Part shown: positions 20,801 to 30,459 of the stretch, piece after piece
Layout: the number at the start of each line of letters is the position of its first letter
How positions within the stretch are numbered: the stretch's first letter is position 1
Assembly (NCBI RefSeq): GCF_003265705.1
Contig: NW_020312848.1
Coordinates: 57,145,707 to 57,209,706, forward strand
DNA: 64,000 nt
DNA from: Callorhinus ursinus
Lineage: Eukaryota; Chordata; Mammalia; Carnivora; Otariidae
Direction: 5' to 3'
Translations under genes and position numbers: made by a program
The notes under the pieces: generated by a model
Databases searched by the model: none
What the model was told of the DNA's origin: nothing
What the model saw: the letters and a program-made list of their open reading frames with translations, nothing else

Positions 20801-23302
20801 AAACAAAAGAGACAAAAATACCTGCTCTTATGGATCATACCTGCTAGTGGAAGAAGTAAACAAAAAGCTTAAAATAGAAAGCATGCCAGACAGTATTAAG
20901 TGCTAAAGAGAAAAATCAGGCAGGGAAGATAGGAAATGTCAGCAAACAGAGAACTCGCCATTGTACAAAGAGTAGACAAGGTGGCCCTTGCTGATAAGGT
21001 GATAATTAAATAAACCCCGGAAGGGAGTGAGAGAGTGAGAGGAAGCCATGTGGATATCTGTGGGTGGTAGGGTGGGGAGAGAAGCACTTCAGGCACAGGA
21101 AATAGCAAGTCCAAAGGCCCTAAATACATTTCTGGCATTTCTGTGGAACACTAAGGAGGCCAGGGAAGCTGGAGATGAATGAAGGGAAAGTTGTAGGACA
21201 GAAGATCAGAGAGATAATAGGATGGGGGTACATGTCATGTAAAGCTGAATGAGCCACTGTAAGGACTTTGGCCTTGACCCTTAATGAGATGAAAAGCCAG
21301 TGGAAGTTGTTACAGCAAGGAATGACTCATTTCACATATATTTTATAGGATCTTTCTGGCTACTGTATTGAGAATAAACTGAAAAGGTTAAAAGAAAACT
21401 AGTTAGGAGGCCACTGCAGTGATTTTGGTTAAGATAGGATAGAGATTTTGACTAGAATGGTAACTGTGAAAGTGGCAGGAAATTGTTGGATTTAGCTATA
21501 TTTTGAAGGTGGAGCCAACAAAATCAGATGGATGATATGAAAGAAAGAGAGGAGTCAAGAATGAAGCTAGGGTTTCTGGTCTAACAATTCAAAGAAAGAA
21601 TTTGGTATTTCTAGAAAGAGAGATGCAGGTCTGAGGAGGAAAACCAGGAGCACAGTTTGGGGATATTTGAGATGTTTAAAGAGGGATGTGATGGAGCCAG
21701 TGGCTCTCACAAGCCAATTGTTAAATTTTCAGGAACTATTCAAGCCGAATGACATCACATTGGTAGCTTGAAATCGGGGCTTCTCCTTCCTTTGCTTTGC
21801 CCCCACCCTCAACTAAGAGCCTGTTATTAAACATTTACCAGCACACCACAGTCTATCAGATATCCACTTTGAAGTGTAGGTATTTATATACATGAATCTA
21901 GAGTTCAGGGGAGAGGTCTGGCCAGAGATAAAAACGTTGGAAGGCACTGGAATATAGACATTTAAAGATAATCTCTCTTCACCAGGCAGGTGAAGATTAA
22001 GACACACAGAATCATTTCAAGTTCCGAGCCCTCAAATATTTACCAGACAGGAAGAGGAAAAGAAATCGGCAAGAGTCTGGAAAGAAGTGCCCACAGAAGT
22101 AGGAGAGGTGCCAGGTGAACCAAGGGTCCTGAAAGACAAGACATTATTTCCAAATACTACCGATAGGGCAAGTAAGATACTTGGCTGAGATGCCAGCTGG
22201 GTAAGACTGAGAATTGACCCCTGAATGAAGTCATACTGAGGTTACCCATGACCCCGTAATGTAATTCAATGGAGTGGTATAGGATAAAAATTGGAATAAT
22301 TTAGATAACTCTGTTTTTGTCGGAGGGAAGGACATAAAACTATTGGCAAACTGACATAAACCTTCTTTATAACCATAGCTTCCAGTTACCCAATTATGAT
22401 GAAAAATGATGTTTTTCATACTCTATGACTTGAAAACTTCCCATGAGATTTTAAGGTAGGCATAGACAGTACATATTTGCTGTTATTAATACCAAACACG
22501 TAACTTCTTTGTTTCCTAATATATAAAATTACTTTTGTTTTTGCAGTAAGTGGTTGTTCTGGGCTTTTTGAAGATATTCTGCAATTGGAAAAAAAAATCA
22601 TAGGAGATCCACATAAAAAGATCCACATAAGAAAAAACTGTTTTGCTGTCTCAATGTCTTAAAAATCTTAACAACCACTGTTCTGGGAGGTCTCCTCTAC
22701 ATTTTTCCTATTAGTACATTAATACTATGGTAAATCTTGGGTGACTGGGGACAATATATATATATAAATATATATAAAATTAAAAACCAGCAGTTTGGGT
22801 AAAGGGTGAAGTACCAGGTGGAGATTAATGCAGTGGGAGGAGTGGAGGCAATCAGGGAGGACACAAATAACCTCAAATATGCAGGTAAGCATTTTAAGAA
22901 GTAACAAGCTGGAAGTTGGGAGTGTGACGCCCTGACAATGGTTATCAGACCTCTCCACTATGGGAAACTCGGAGTGACAACCAATGAAGCAGCCCAGACA
23001 AGTCCTGTTACTGATTACAGGACCCAGTGGAGCTGGCTTCCTCTCCACACTGCCCTTCATCAGTCTGGTCACCTGTATTCTCTGTCCCGTATATTCACAT
23101 CATATTTCTTGAGCTGAAGGTACTCCTTCACCTTCTTCAAATCCCCAACTGAAGCAGCTTTGTGAAGTTTCTTTAAATCCTTATCTCGAAGGTTGTAGCC
23201 TGGCTGGGTGGGGTGATGAGTGCTGGCCCGGCCTATGGGCAGGTGTGAGGAGGGGCTGTGGGGCTCATCCTTCCTTCTCCAGAAAGTGAAAAGTTTCTTC
23301 AT
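8749..23302 (-). CDS. ANKRD7: ANKRD7, ankyrin repeat domain protein 7 (six exons)
   Basis: Six exons on the minus strand join in frame: 23302-23073, 20455-20341, 20186-20013, 11858-11752, 10932-10795 and 8858-8749. Every junction is GT/AG and phases match (2,0,0,2,2,1). The product starts [14 protein letters not shown], then a basic linker and six ankyrin repeats (about residues 45-74, 78-107, 111-140, 144-173, 177-206, 210-240) with TPLHLA-type cores, ending [17 protein letters not shown]. The N-terminus, the [16 protein letters not shown] core and the GKKK tail match my memory of human ANKRD7 (about 254 residues), a testis-expressed ankyrin protein of unknown biochemical role, related to the ANKRD26/POTE group. 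Ankyrin repeats bind proteins; the partner is unknown. No frameshift or premature stop is seen in any exon. The coding part is longer than human because exon 6 stays open past the lysine run. Confidence 0.9.
9129..9578 (-). repeat. MLT1A-type LTR (ERVL-MaLR)
   Basis: The whole element reads, on the minus strand, TGTTATGAGCTGAATTGTGT to CAACCTAATACA, with the internal motifs ACTGTGAGAAAATAAAT and GTTTAAGCCACCCAGTCTG. It starts TG and ends CA. A solo LTR in intron 5 of ANKRD7, non-coding. Confidence 0.85.
9591..9748 (-). mobile_element. Can-SINE, older copy
   Basis: Ends GACTGAGCCACCCAGGTGCCCC (reverse of the SINE head). The tail side is degraded and more diverged than its neighbours. ANKRD7 intron 5, gene-sense. 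Confidence 0.85.
9749..10794. other. ANKRD7 intron 5 unique part
   Basis: AT-rich, with a (TA)n run at about 10029-10043. Nothing else recognised. Confidence 0.5.
10795..10932 (-). CDS. ANKRD7: ANKRD7 exon 5
   Basis: 138 nt. The acceptor CTTGCTCCAG is followed by [20 protein letters not shown] (repeat 6) and then [14 protein letters not shown]. The donor is ACTGT|GTAAGT, a consensus site. The GFTAEEYA...NGF motif closing the ankyrin stack is typical of the ANKRD26/POTE group. The human short product, as I remember it, departs from this pattern here, so the carnivore copy may keep the ancestral form. Confidence 0.9.
11160..11369 (-). mobile_element. Can-SINE in ANKRD7 intron 4
   Basis: Reverse-oriented SINE with a (GTTT)n-rich T-tract on the left, flanked by the target duplication TAGCTCAATG at 11150-11159 and 11370-11379. 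Gene-sense. Confidence 0.92.
11752..11858 (-). CDS. ANKRD7: ANKRD7 exon 4
   Basis: 107 nt. The acceptor TCTTTTCAG is followed by [20 protein letters not shown] and GADVNASD, ankyrin repeat 5. The donor CAAAG|GTATAA leaves two bases of an arginine codon. It resumes the reading frame cleanly after the L1-filled intron 3. Confidence 0.92.
12053..12066. repeat. Target-site duplication of L1, left copy
   Basis: AAAAATACAATCAA, identical to the right copy at 19351-19364. Confidence 0.93.
12067..13888 (+). promoter_or_regulatory. L1 5' UTR / internal promoter region
   Basis: About 1 kb of CpG-bearing GC-rich sequence, then T-rich DNA with two diverged tandem units (about 13186-13430 and 13440-13675), each holding CTTTAAAATTTT and TTCTAACAGA(T/C)CAAAAT. 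A polypyrimidine run lies at 13726-13785. GC-rich open frames here have no protein similarity. Confidence 0.75.
13889..14790 (+). pseudogene. L1 ORF1 (RNA-binding protein) remnant
   Basis: Begins near the ATG at 13889 (MKKITSAKR...), but that frame stops after about 24 codons. It is picked up in other frames by [18 protein letters not shown] (about 14010-14120, ends TAA), then by the coiled-coil and RRM region ([34 protein letters not shown], 14188-14556) and the C-terminal domain ([13 protein letters not shown]...[12 protein letters not shown], 14477-14728). At least three disruptions. ORF1p normally trimerises on L1 RNA. Confidence 0.88.
14862..16350 (+). pseudogene. L1 ORF2 endonuclease half (broken)
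   Basis: Starts [20 protein letters not shown] (14862 on), is split by a Can-SINE at 14969-15167, loses frame near 15190-15235, and then runs open for 371 codons from 15235 to 16350. That stretch includes [11 protein letters not shown] and [11 protein letters not shown], the catalytic DFN and SDH motifs of the AP-type endonuclease. A one-base frameshift at about 16345 separates it from the reverse transcriptase. Confidence 0.9.
14969..15167 (+). mobile_element. Can-SINE nested in L1 ORF2
   Basis: GGGCGCCTGGGTGGCTCAG head, CT-rich middle, AAATAAATAAAATCTTT tail. Perfect 18-bp duplication TAAAAAACAAGACCCATC at 14951-14968 and 15168-15185. Younger than the host L1. Confidence 0.97.
16361..17950 (+). 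pseudogene. L1 ORF2 reverse transcriptase domain, 529 open codons
   Basis: An uninterrupted frame covers the RT fingers and palm ([58 protein letters not shown]) and the catalytic FADD box (codons 272-275, nt 17174-17185). It then runs into the thumb and beyond ([17 protein letters not shown], [10 protein letters not shown]) and stops at TPHT* through a frameshift. All key RT residues look present, but the endonuclease and C-terminus are in other frames, so no full ORF2p can be made. Confidence 0.92.
17960..18895 (+). pseudogene. L1 ORF2 C-terminal region (broken)
   Basis: A frame at 17966-18469 reads [14 protein letters not shown] to NKSGNDRC and then TGA where the family has Trp. The remainder runs through the Cys-rich region ([19 protein letters not shown], about 18473-18520) to [14 protein letters not shown] and [16 protein letters not shown]. 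Several disruptions. Confidence 0.88.
18896..19350 (+). repeat. L1 3' UTR with duplicated G-rich segment
   Basis: Two related blocks, about 18917-18990 and 19170-19262, each start CAAACTGAGGGTT followed by a G-rich tract and GGTGATxGxxATTG. The end is AATGTATGGTGATTAACATAAC and an A-rich tail. The same end recurs in reverse at 62571-63045. Confidence 0.85.
19351..19364. repeat. Target-site duplication of L1, right copy
   Basis: AAAAATACAATCAA after the A-rich tail; matches 12053-12066. Confidence 0.93.
19365..20012. other. ANKRD7 intron 3 remainder
   Basis: Unique AT-rich intron sequence; nothing recognised. Confidence 0.5.
20013..20186 (-). CDS. ANKRD7: ANKRD7 exon 3
   Basis: 174 nt, exactly 58 codons, phase 0 at both ends. 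The acceptor TTGACAG is followed by [14 protein letters not shown] (rest of repeat 3), then GADPN and [20 protein letters not shown] (repeat 4). The donor is AATAAG|GTAGTC. The next intron carries the large L1. Confidence 0.92.
20341..20455 (-). CDS. ANKRD7: ANKRD7 exon 2
   Basis: 115 nt. The acceptor ATATAG is followed by A, completing Arg, then the [15 protein letters not shown] repeat core (ankyrin repeat 2) and [10 protein letters not shown] at the start of repeat 3. The donor is AAG|GTGTGT. It is separated from exon 3 by an intron of only 154 bp. Confidence 0.92.
20725..22290 (-). repeat. Long L2 remnant in ANKRD7 intron 1
   Basis: Reverse complement of L2: from the 3' end (GCATTTACTATGGCTAGGCAGGG, GATGAAGATATAGCAGC) through TAAGGACTTTGG and TCTAGAGTTCAGGGGAGAGGTC to GACTGAGAATTGACC. 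About 1.5 kb, strongly diverged, gene-sense. Confidence 0.75.
22291..23072. other. ANKRD7 intron 1 remainder
   Basis: No repeat recognised except a short (TA)n at about 22757-22780. Confidence 0.45.
23073..23302 (-). CDS. ANKRD7: ANKRD7 exon 1 (start codon)
   Basis: 230 nt encoding 76 residues plus two bases. The ATG sits in GCCGCCATGA, an almost ideal Kozak context, which supports this start. It encodes a short basic N-terminus with tryptophan ([10 protein letters not shown]), a Ser/His/Pro-rich linker, and the first ankyrin repeat beginning at [13 protein letters not shown]. The donor is CAG|GTGACC at 23073/23072, leaving AG of an arginine codon that exon 2 completes. Confidence 0.92.
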
Positions 23303-23496
23303 GGCGGCACAGGAAACAAGTCCTTCAGTAGGATCAGGGTGTCCCTGAAGTTCCCAACGGCCCCACCTGCCCCTTGGGCCTGGCCCCTCCCTACCTCCCC
23401 ACCCCCCTCACCCGCTCATTTCCCACCCCACCCCCCCCACCCGGCTCAAGGGCATCTCTGGGCGTGTCTTCACCCCAGAGTCCAAGCTAGCCAGAG

Positions 23497-23524
23497 ACCG
23501 GAAGTGGGCCAGTGACAGGAAGTG
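23497..23524 (+). promoter_or_regulatory. Two ETS-like motifs in the ANKRD7 promoter
   Basis: ACCGGAAGTG at 23497-23506 and ACAGGAAGTG at 23515-23524, 18 bp apart in the same orientation. CCGGAAGTG is the classic ETS/GABPA core and is common in TATA-less promoters close to the start site. Confidence 0.6.
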
Positions 23525-23577
23525 ATCTAGACAAGAAAGGGATTGAACCACTCGCCTGGGGCAACACACCCTCCTCA

Positions 23578-23590
23578 GTTGCCTAGCAAC
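23578..23590. promoter_or_regulatory. X-box, predicted RFX binding site
   Basis: GTTGCCTAGCAAC is a perfect inverted repeat with a one-base spacer, fitting the RFX consensus GTNRCC(0-3)RGYAAC. It lies 276 bp upstream of the ANKRD7 ATG. RFX2/RFX3 drive testis and cilium genes, which fits ANKRD7 expression. Binding itself is inferred. Confidence 0.7.
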
Positions 23591-23689
23591 GCCCAGGGCC
23601 TGGCACAGCAGCAGCACTCCAGACACCTGTAGGGACTCAGTACTGAAGGCGTCCAGACCCAGATTCTCAGTTAAGATCTCTGTCTGCTA

Positions 23690-26285
23690 CACTTTCGATC
23701 TTACTTGTAGATCAAGAGCCGTTTGGCAGAAACCTACCAACTTTCTTACAAATAACCCCTTCTTCTTCGAAGATAGACCTAATGACTTGAACTGAGATCC
23801 CTCTATAATCTCAATTTCAAATTTACTTTTGAATGCTACCTCTCATATTCCAGTTCGTCTTCTCATGTCACAAACTTCCAAAAAGGTTTCCAATTCATTG
23901 CACCTACAGTCCATTAATTCTACCACCTTTCACTGACTTTGATCACCCCACTCTGTGTACACATTAGCCTACTTAACTAGATTAAGTTCCATTGTTCATC
24001 ATCATCATCACTCCCCTGCATGTACCTTCAATGTTTGCGTTCAATCTTTTTCTTACTTTCTGCCTAAACCTCAGTCCTAGTTAAATCTAAAACTCCCATC
24101 TAAAATGGTCTGTCCTGAGCCACTCTGACTAAAGGAAAAAACAAAGCCATGCTGTCCTGTCTCACTTTTAGTTCATGAAAATTCATCTTAAGTGGATTGG
24201 AATGCTTTCCAGCAACCCTCAAATATTTCCTTGATCCATTCATACTCACACTTTTCTTGACCATTTCATAACTTCTCTCCAAACTCATTCTTGGCTGATG
24301 ACCTGGTTTCCTGACCCACTGAGAAAAGAGAATTAATCAGAAGAGGAATTCTGTGGTCTCCCAGGACATCCACCTATCTGCCTATCCTTTCCCAAAAAAT
24401 ATTTTACCTTCTCTTCTGTTCCTATTGATGATGTGTCCATGTTTCTAGCAAAGGCCAGCCCTTCTCTTGTGGACTAGAACACATCCTCTGTAGCCTGTCC
24501 ATGAACACTGCTTAAGCAACCTCTTACTTTCTCATGTTTCTATAAAGTTTGTCTCTATAACTAATTGTTATTAGCATAAACACACGCTAATATTTGTCCA
24601 TCCTACAAATCAAACTGATCACATCTCTCTCTGTAACCATTCATTGTCTCATTTCCTTTACAGCAAAACTCCTTAAAATTGTCTATAATCTTGTAATCTC
24701 TGTCTATAATTTTTCTTCCTCTGTTCTCACAGCAAATCCTATCATTGCCTATTTTTTTATTGAGGTATAATTGACATATTATATCAGTGTCAGGTATACA
24801 ACGTAATGATTCGATAATTTGAATATACTGCAAAATGATCACCACAGTAAGTCTACTTACCATCTGTTACAAAAGTTACAAAAACTTTTTTCTTGTGGTA
24901 AGAACTTTTAAGATTTACTCTCTTAGCAACCATTCTTTTGTTCCCATCTCTCTCAATTGACACTGCTTTCAGTATGATTGCCCGTGACCTCTATCATGTG
25001 AAATCCCACTGTCATTTCTCAGTTTTCATATAAATCCAGTAGCATTTGACACAGGTTTCAAGGACCATTGCTTGCTCCTTGAAACACTGTCTTCACTTGG
25101 CTTCTAAGATATCACACTTCCCTGGTTTGATTCCTTCCTTTCTAACCATTCCTTCTTGGTTTGCTGATTCCTCCTTAGCTCTAGTGTTGGAGAGCCCCAG
25201 GATCAGTCTATCAATAGCTTCATTTTTTTTTTCCCTCCAAAACCTCTGGAGTCATCCTTGAGTCTTATCTTTTACATCTACATTTAAATTGCCAGCAAAT
25301 CCTGTTAACTCTAACTACAAAATACATCCAGAATTCATTTGTTTTATTCCTGTATCCAGATCCCCTTCTGGGTGATCGTATTTCGCCCATGGCTTTAAGC
25401 CATCCATGTGCTCTCAACTCCAAAACTGAGAGTTCTAATCTGGTCCTCTCTCCTGAACTCCAGACTACTATATCTAGTTGCTTACAGATTCACATTTAAC
25501 ACGTCTAAACTGACCTCCTCACATTCCACTCTGTCCCTGTCTTTCTTACTTAAGAACAGGTAACTCCATTCTTCAAAAGTCAGGTCAAAAGTTGCTCAGG
25601 TCAAAAGTCTTAGTGTCTTCCTTAACTTCCCCCTTTCTCAGTGGCTACATCAGTTAGCTAATCAGTCAGCAAAACCTAAATACAATACCTCCAAAATACA
25701 TACCGAGTTTGACCACTGCTATCCATGTAGCACAGGACAACATCATATTTTTTTATTTGCACTATTTTACTTTAATATTTTACAGGAGGATCCTGACTGG
25801 TCTTCATGCTTCTGCCCTTGCACACCACCCTTGCGCCAGTTTATTTGGAACCCAGCAGCCTGAATGATTCAGTTAAAGTGCCTTCAGATGGTATCATTTG
25901 TCTGCTAAACATACTTCAATTATTTCCTAAATCCCTTGCAATAAAAGCTAAATTTCTTATACTGACGCCATGGCCCTGTGCAATCTGTGACCCTACTCCA
26001 ACAAGGGTGATCCCACCCTTCTGGCCTCAAGTCCTTCCTCTTACTCAAGCTCCCATTGCTCCAACCACTGTGGTTTCTTGGTCGTTCCCCAACATACTAA
26101 GCGTATTCCTGTCTAATGGCCTCTACCCTTGTTGTTCTCCTTTCCAAAAGTGCTCTTCCTGCTATCTTAATGTAAGTCTTGAGAAGGCAGCAAGTTTTTA
26201 TGCTTTGTTCCAGGCTAATTCTCAACTTCCATAACAAGGTTTGGCACATTAAGTGCTCAGTAAATGTCTGTCAAATGAACGGATA
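23690..26285 (+). repeat. Long L2 with RT remnants, upstream of ANKRD7
   Basis: Follows the L2 order: CATTTGACACAGG...CTTGAAACACTGTCTTC, GTGTTGGAGAGCCCCAGGATC, TCCTGAACTCCAGACTAC, GAGTCATCCTTGAGTC, CAGCAAATCCTGTTAACTC, TGGCCCTGTG and the 3' end TTTGGCACATTAAGTGCTCAGTAAATG. Interrupted by an L1 tail at 24757-24935. The left boundary is uncertain. Confidence 0.75.
24757..24935 (-). repeat. Old L1 3' end inserted in L2
   Basis: TTTATTGAGGTATAATTGACATA is the reversed end of old mammalian L1 tails; it separates two parts of the L2. Confidence 0.75.
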
Positions 26286-26784
26286 AACATTTAAGTAACA
26301 ACCTCTGTTTCTATCTACCTTTTAAATTCGTTAGTGCAAATTTGGACACAGAACTTTCCCTTAATTTCATGGAGCAGAGGTAAAAACCAGGATGTATTGT
26401 TTAAACAGAAACTTGAGGGTGGCAGATGAGAAAGTGAACACAAAACTTAATGTGAAACGGCCCACTGGATCTAACTCTTTGCCAGATCACAAACCTCAGT
26501 CCATCTCCACAGGAGCCTTCAGTATGCAGCTTCCTGGCCATGAGGAATGCCAATCCCAAATCTATCCTCAGCGTGATCCTAAAAGCAGAACTCATCAAAG
26601 AGCAACACATAGCACTCAAGACATACGAACAAAATAATCCACTGGGTGGGGAAAGAAAATATCAGAACTTCTTTATACCTATTATCCTATGTTGCCTTGA
26701 AAATGACTGTATATGTTTGTTCTATAATAGACATGATATAGTAGTACACTGACACATGCACACATACACATATGTAATAACAAC

Positions 26785-27000
26785 CGACACTTGTCACATA
26801 TTGCTCCAAGTGTTTTACATAGCTTATCATGTAATCTTCACTTAGTCTTGTTGAGGTAAGTACTATTTGTATCATCATTTTATAATGAGGATACTGAGGT
26901 ACAGCAAAGTTTAATGACTTGCTCAAGGTTACTGAACTAGGAAGCTAAGAGCTGGGATATAAACGCGTGTACCATAGATTTGAACCTACCCAGTCTGACT
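26785..27000 (-). repeat. MIR
   Basis: GTGTTTTACATAGCTTATCATGTAATC, ATTTTATAATGAGGATACTGAGG and CAAGGTTACTGAACTAGGAAGC follow the reversed MIR consensus. Confidence 0.8.
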
Positions 27001-27244
27001 CCAAAATTTGCCTCATTAGCCAATATACCACATCATCTCTCTCATGAATAGATATTATTGCTGTAAACCCTATTTTTAATGGCTCAGAGGAAAGATTTTA
27101 GTATTGTTCACAACTTATTTAAATCACTTATTCAAATACATTTGCTGAACTCCTTTCTAGTGCTGCATGATGTGAAAGATGTAAAGTGGAGGAAAAAAAT
27201 GTGACAATTCCTGACATCAGGTCAACACACGGTATGGTTTAGAT

Positions 27245-27424
27245 CAGTGGTTCTTAACCAGAGGCAATTTTATCCCCCAGGGAATATTTGGCCACATTTG
27301 GAGAGATTTTTGGTTGTTCAGACTGAAGAAGAATACTGCTAAATATCCCACAATGCACAGGGCAACCCTCTATAAGTACTTCCCTGGCCCCCAGTGTCAA
27401 TAGTTCCCAGGCTTAAAAACTCTG
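27245..27424 (-). repeat. MER20 (hAT-Charlie) element
   Basis: CAGTGGTTCTTAACCAGAGGC to CCCAGGCTTAAAAACTCTG, with CCCACAATGCACAGGGCAACCC inside; matches reversed MER20, a non-autonomous DNA transposon. Confidence 0.8.
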
Positions 27425-28149
27425 ATCTAAGTTCTATATTATTTCAGGGTAGCAAAGATGAAAAAGGTATCTTACGTCCTCTGCCTTCAATGGGCTCACA
27501 AATGTTCAGTTAACCTCCACCCTCCCCAATCTTTCTCAACTATATAAGTTAGTGAAGGTCAGATTATGTGTGCTCTACCTTTAATATTAGCATAAAGGGA
27601 GGGAATGACAAACTACCTAGAGTAGGTACCAAAGGTGATTTTAAATAAAAAAGAGTTCTTGGGCTGGGCTTGAAGGATAAGCCGAGTTTTTCTGAGTGTT
27701 CCAATAAAAACTTACCCATCATCATAAAAGTTAATTCATAACAGAGGCATAAGCAAAACACCCAAGAATTAGAGGATCACCCAATATCATCTGTGGAACC
27801 TTGACCAAGGTTAGTCTGGGATCTGAAATGGGTCCTGAAGGTTGGGTGGAATTTTGATATGGTATATCTAACTAAAAAAATAGATACAATAGCGAAAGAA
27901 CTTTGTATATTTTTTAACTAAATTCGTGTTAATTACCCATTTGGGGAAAATGCATACTTTAAAACAGTATGTTGTAGCGTAGGTATAGTGCAATGATATT
28001 TGAGTCTAATTGTGACTCATTGCTGTGAATTCTCCTCCTAAGTATCTGAAATCTTAGAATGTTGCCAAATTGTGAATTACTTTTTAGTGTGCTGGGGAAT
28101 ATCTAAAAGAGAGCACATTTATTCTTTCTTTAAGAAGTTTAAACAACAA
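27425..28149. other. Unique intergenic sequence
   Basis: No gene or recognisable repeat. Confidence 0.5.
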
Positions 28150-28353
28150 GGGTGCCTGGGTGGTGCAGTAGGTTAAGCATCCAACTCTTGGTTTTGGCTC
28201 AGGTCATGATCTCAGGGTGGTGAGATGGAGCCTCACATTGGGCTCTGTGCTCAGCGAGGAACTGCTTAAGATTCGCTCTCTCCCTCTCCCTCTGCTCCTC
28301 CCCCGGCTCTCTCTCTCTCTCAAATAAAAATAAATAAATAATTTTTAAAAAAA
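28150..28353 (+). mobile_element. Can-SINE, somewhat diverged
   Basis: GGGTGCCTGGGTGGTGCAG head; flanks GTTTAAACAACAA / GTTTAACAACAA are the target duplication. Confidence 0.93.
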
Positions 28354-29300
28354 GTTTAACAACAAAAACCAGCTAATACATATCCAACTTTAGGTGACTA
28401 TTTAAACCTCCACTACACAGCCATATAAATAGACTACTTTTCTCACTCATGTGGACAGCTTGGAGGAATACCCTTCTTTATGACTGGAGTCCTTAACTTC
28501 TACCTCCCCCTTCTTACCCCAATCAAACTAGGATGATGGCATAATGGGATTGGCCAAACCATGTACTTTGACACAGGTCTGTGACAAAGGAAGAAAAGGC
28601 ACATTTCTCTAACTTTCAAAGGTACTTCTAATGGGCCAGTAGTGCCCCTATTTCAGTTCCATTATAAATTCTTCTGAATTTATTTCCTTGGTTATCTCTC
28701 TAAAACTGTAGCTTTGGTTGGCATCAGACAGTCTCCTGGGGGCTGGAGCTGTACCACTTTGTTCCAGAAATCCATGGACCATGACTTTGCCTGGTCTACT
28801 GATCCAGCTTGTTTTAACCTCATTTCTATGCAAAACAAGTTCTTCCCAATTGTGATGGGGGTTGAAATCTTTTTATATTTTTCTAGCCTTCCATTTTTAA
28901 AGAGTCACTTCCTATGCCCTTTGACTCCTTAATTCAACTTTCCTTAATGATACATTCCTGAATTACCATCATGGAATACAAACCATAGGAACTTGGGCAA
29001 TATTCTTAACCTTTCTGAGCTTGTTTTCTTACCTCAAAAACCTGTGAAAATAAATGAGAATGAAATTATTCAACACAGTACCTGATAAAGAGACGTTACT
29101 TATCAAAATGTTGGTTCACTTTTCTTTTCCTTTGGGTTAAAGAAATAAAACTAGCCCCATTTTTTCTTTGGCTGTTTTCCTTACTCAGGCTTACTGTTTC
29201 AGTCCTGTGCAGACTTCAATGCAAAACTCAGCATACACTGGCTTTCACCAGATTTCCAACGACACCAGGTCTACCATTAGTTTCCCAGTTTGCCTGAAAT
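28354..29300. other. Mostly unique sequence with a MIR-like stretch
   Basis: A MIR-like piece in the plus sense at about 28975-29090 (ACTTGGGCAATATTCTTAACC, CTCAAAAACCTGTGAAAATAAATG). The rest is unassigned. Confidence 0.45.
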
Positions 29301-29637
29301 GTTATAGGATTATAGTAGATTGCAATATTGGTCAGCAAATATTCACTCTCCTCTTCCTGAAGTGACAGGTTGCCTTCTTCTAAGAGAAGCCCATCACCCG
29401 CCTGCACTTTTACCATCCTCTGTGAGAACACTATGCTTAGATAGCACTTCTTCAGCCTGGGTCCCTACATGAGACACACATAGTTCAGCTCGGAACCCAG
29501 GCCTAGATGACACCAGGAACCCAGCTGGGCCCAACAGAGCCACAACCAACACTCATGAGCGAGACATTTAATTTATTGTTTAAGCCACTGAGACTACGAG
29601 ATTGTTTATTACCCTAGCAAAAGCTGATCAGTATAGA
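29300..29637 (+). repeat. MLT1-type LTR fragment
   Basis: The right end TTGTTTAAGCCACTGAGACTACG...GCTGATCAGTATA is typical of MaLR LTRs. The left boundary is uncertain. Confidence 0.6.
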
Positions 29638-30066
29638 AATGGAAAGGGAGTTCTGTAGCTCCTGACATTTCATTCATCCAGTCCCCAGGACATAAACTGT
29701 GTTCTACTCCTGGAATCTGCCTCCCTCCCCTAGTTGTCCCAGAGTAGCTCACTCCAGCACTCCATTATCAGTCTCTTTTATTATGCAGAATTGTTTTCCT
29801 CCTGCCTATGAAACTCGCAAGCAACCTGTCAGCTCCAGAGTGTGTGTCTCCCTTAAAATGTGCTTACCTAAGAACATTATCAAGAAATCAGGCCTTTCTC
29901 CACAATTATTTTACCAGCTACAGGGAAAAAAATTTCATTATCTGTTACATAAGATGGATGCTTTTATCCTGTAGTCTTTTCTGAGATATTAAGTGAATCT
30001 TACTCAAGTTTAGGTAATCACTTTCTTGCTTTAAAAGAAATAGCTGATATTTCTTTCCTAAGGAGT

Positions 30067-30443
30067 TGCATTAGTTTCTTAGTGTTGCTGTAACAGTTTA
30101 CCACACACACAGTGGCTTAAAACAACACAAACTTTTTTATCATACAGTCCTGGAGGTCAGAAGCCCAAAACAGGTGTCACGGGGCTAAAATTGAGATGTC
30201 AGCCTTCCTTTCTGGAGATCCATGGGAGAATCAGTTTCCTTGTCTTTTCTAGCTTCTAGATGCTGACCACATTCCTTTGTCTCTAGAATACCAGAAATAA
30301 TTACTCGGACCTCTGCTTCTATCCTCACATCTCTTTCTCTGACTCTTCTTCCTCCCCTTTTCACAAATTAAGGAGTCTATTTGCATTGGTTTCACCCAAA
30401 AAATCCAAGATAGTCTCCCATCTCAAGACCCTTACCCTAATCG
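30067..30443 (-). repeat. MLT1-type LTR
   Basis: TGCATTAGTTTCTTAGTGTTGCTGTAAC and CAGTGGCTTAAAACAAC are the reversed right end of an MLT1 LTR. The other side is cut by an L1. Confidence 0.75.
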
Positions 30444-30459
30444 TATATATTTTCCTTTT

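Larger units (their letters stand above)
23303..23660 (-). promoter_or_regulatory. ANKRD7: ANKRD7 5' UTR and TATA-less promoter region
   Basis: GC-rich stretch directly upstream of the start codon, with C-runs and scattered CpGs in an otherwise AT-rich locus. No TATA box is seen. It carries ETS-like and RFX-type sites, listed separately. The transcription start cannot be placed from sequence alone. Confidence 0.6.

Noticed and set aside
23258..23515. 85-codon plus-strand frame over ANKRD7 exon 1 and promoter
   Set aside because: Antisense shadow of exon 1 plus Pro-rich translation of C-runs.
25806..26234. 142-codon plus-strand open frame
   Set aside because: Falls wholly in the L2 remnant and does not follow the L2 protein in a conserved frame; chance.
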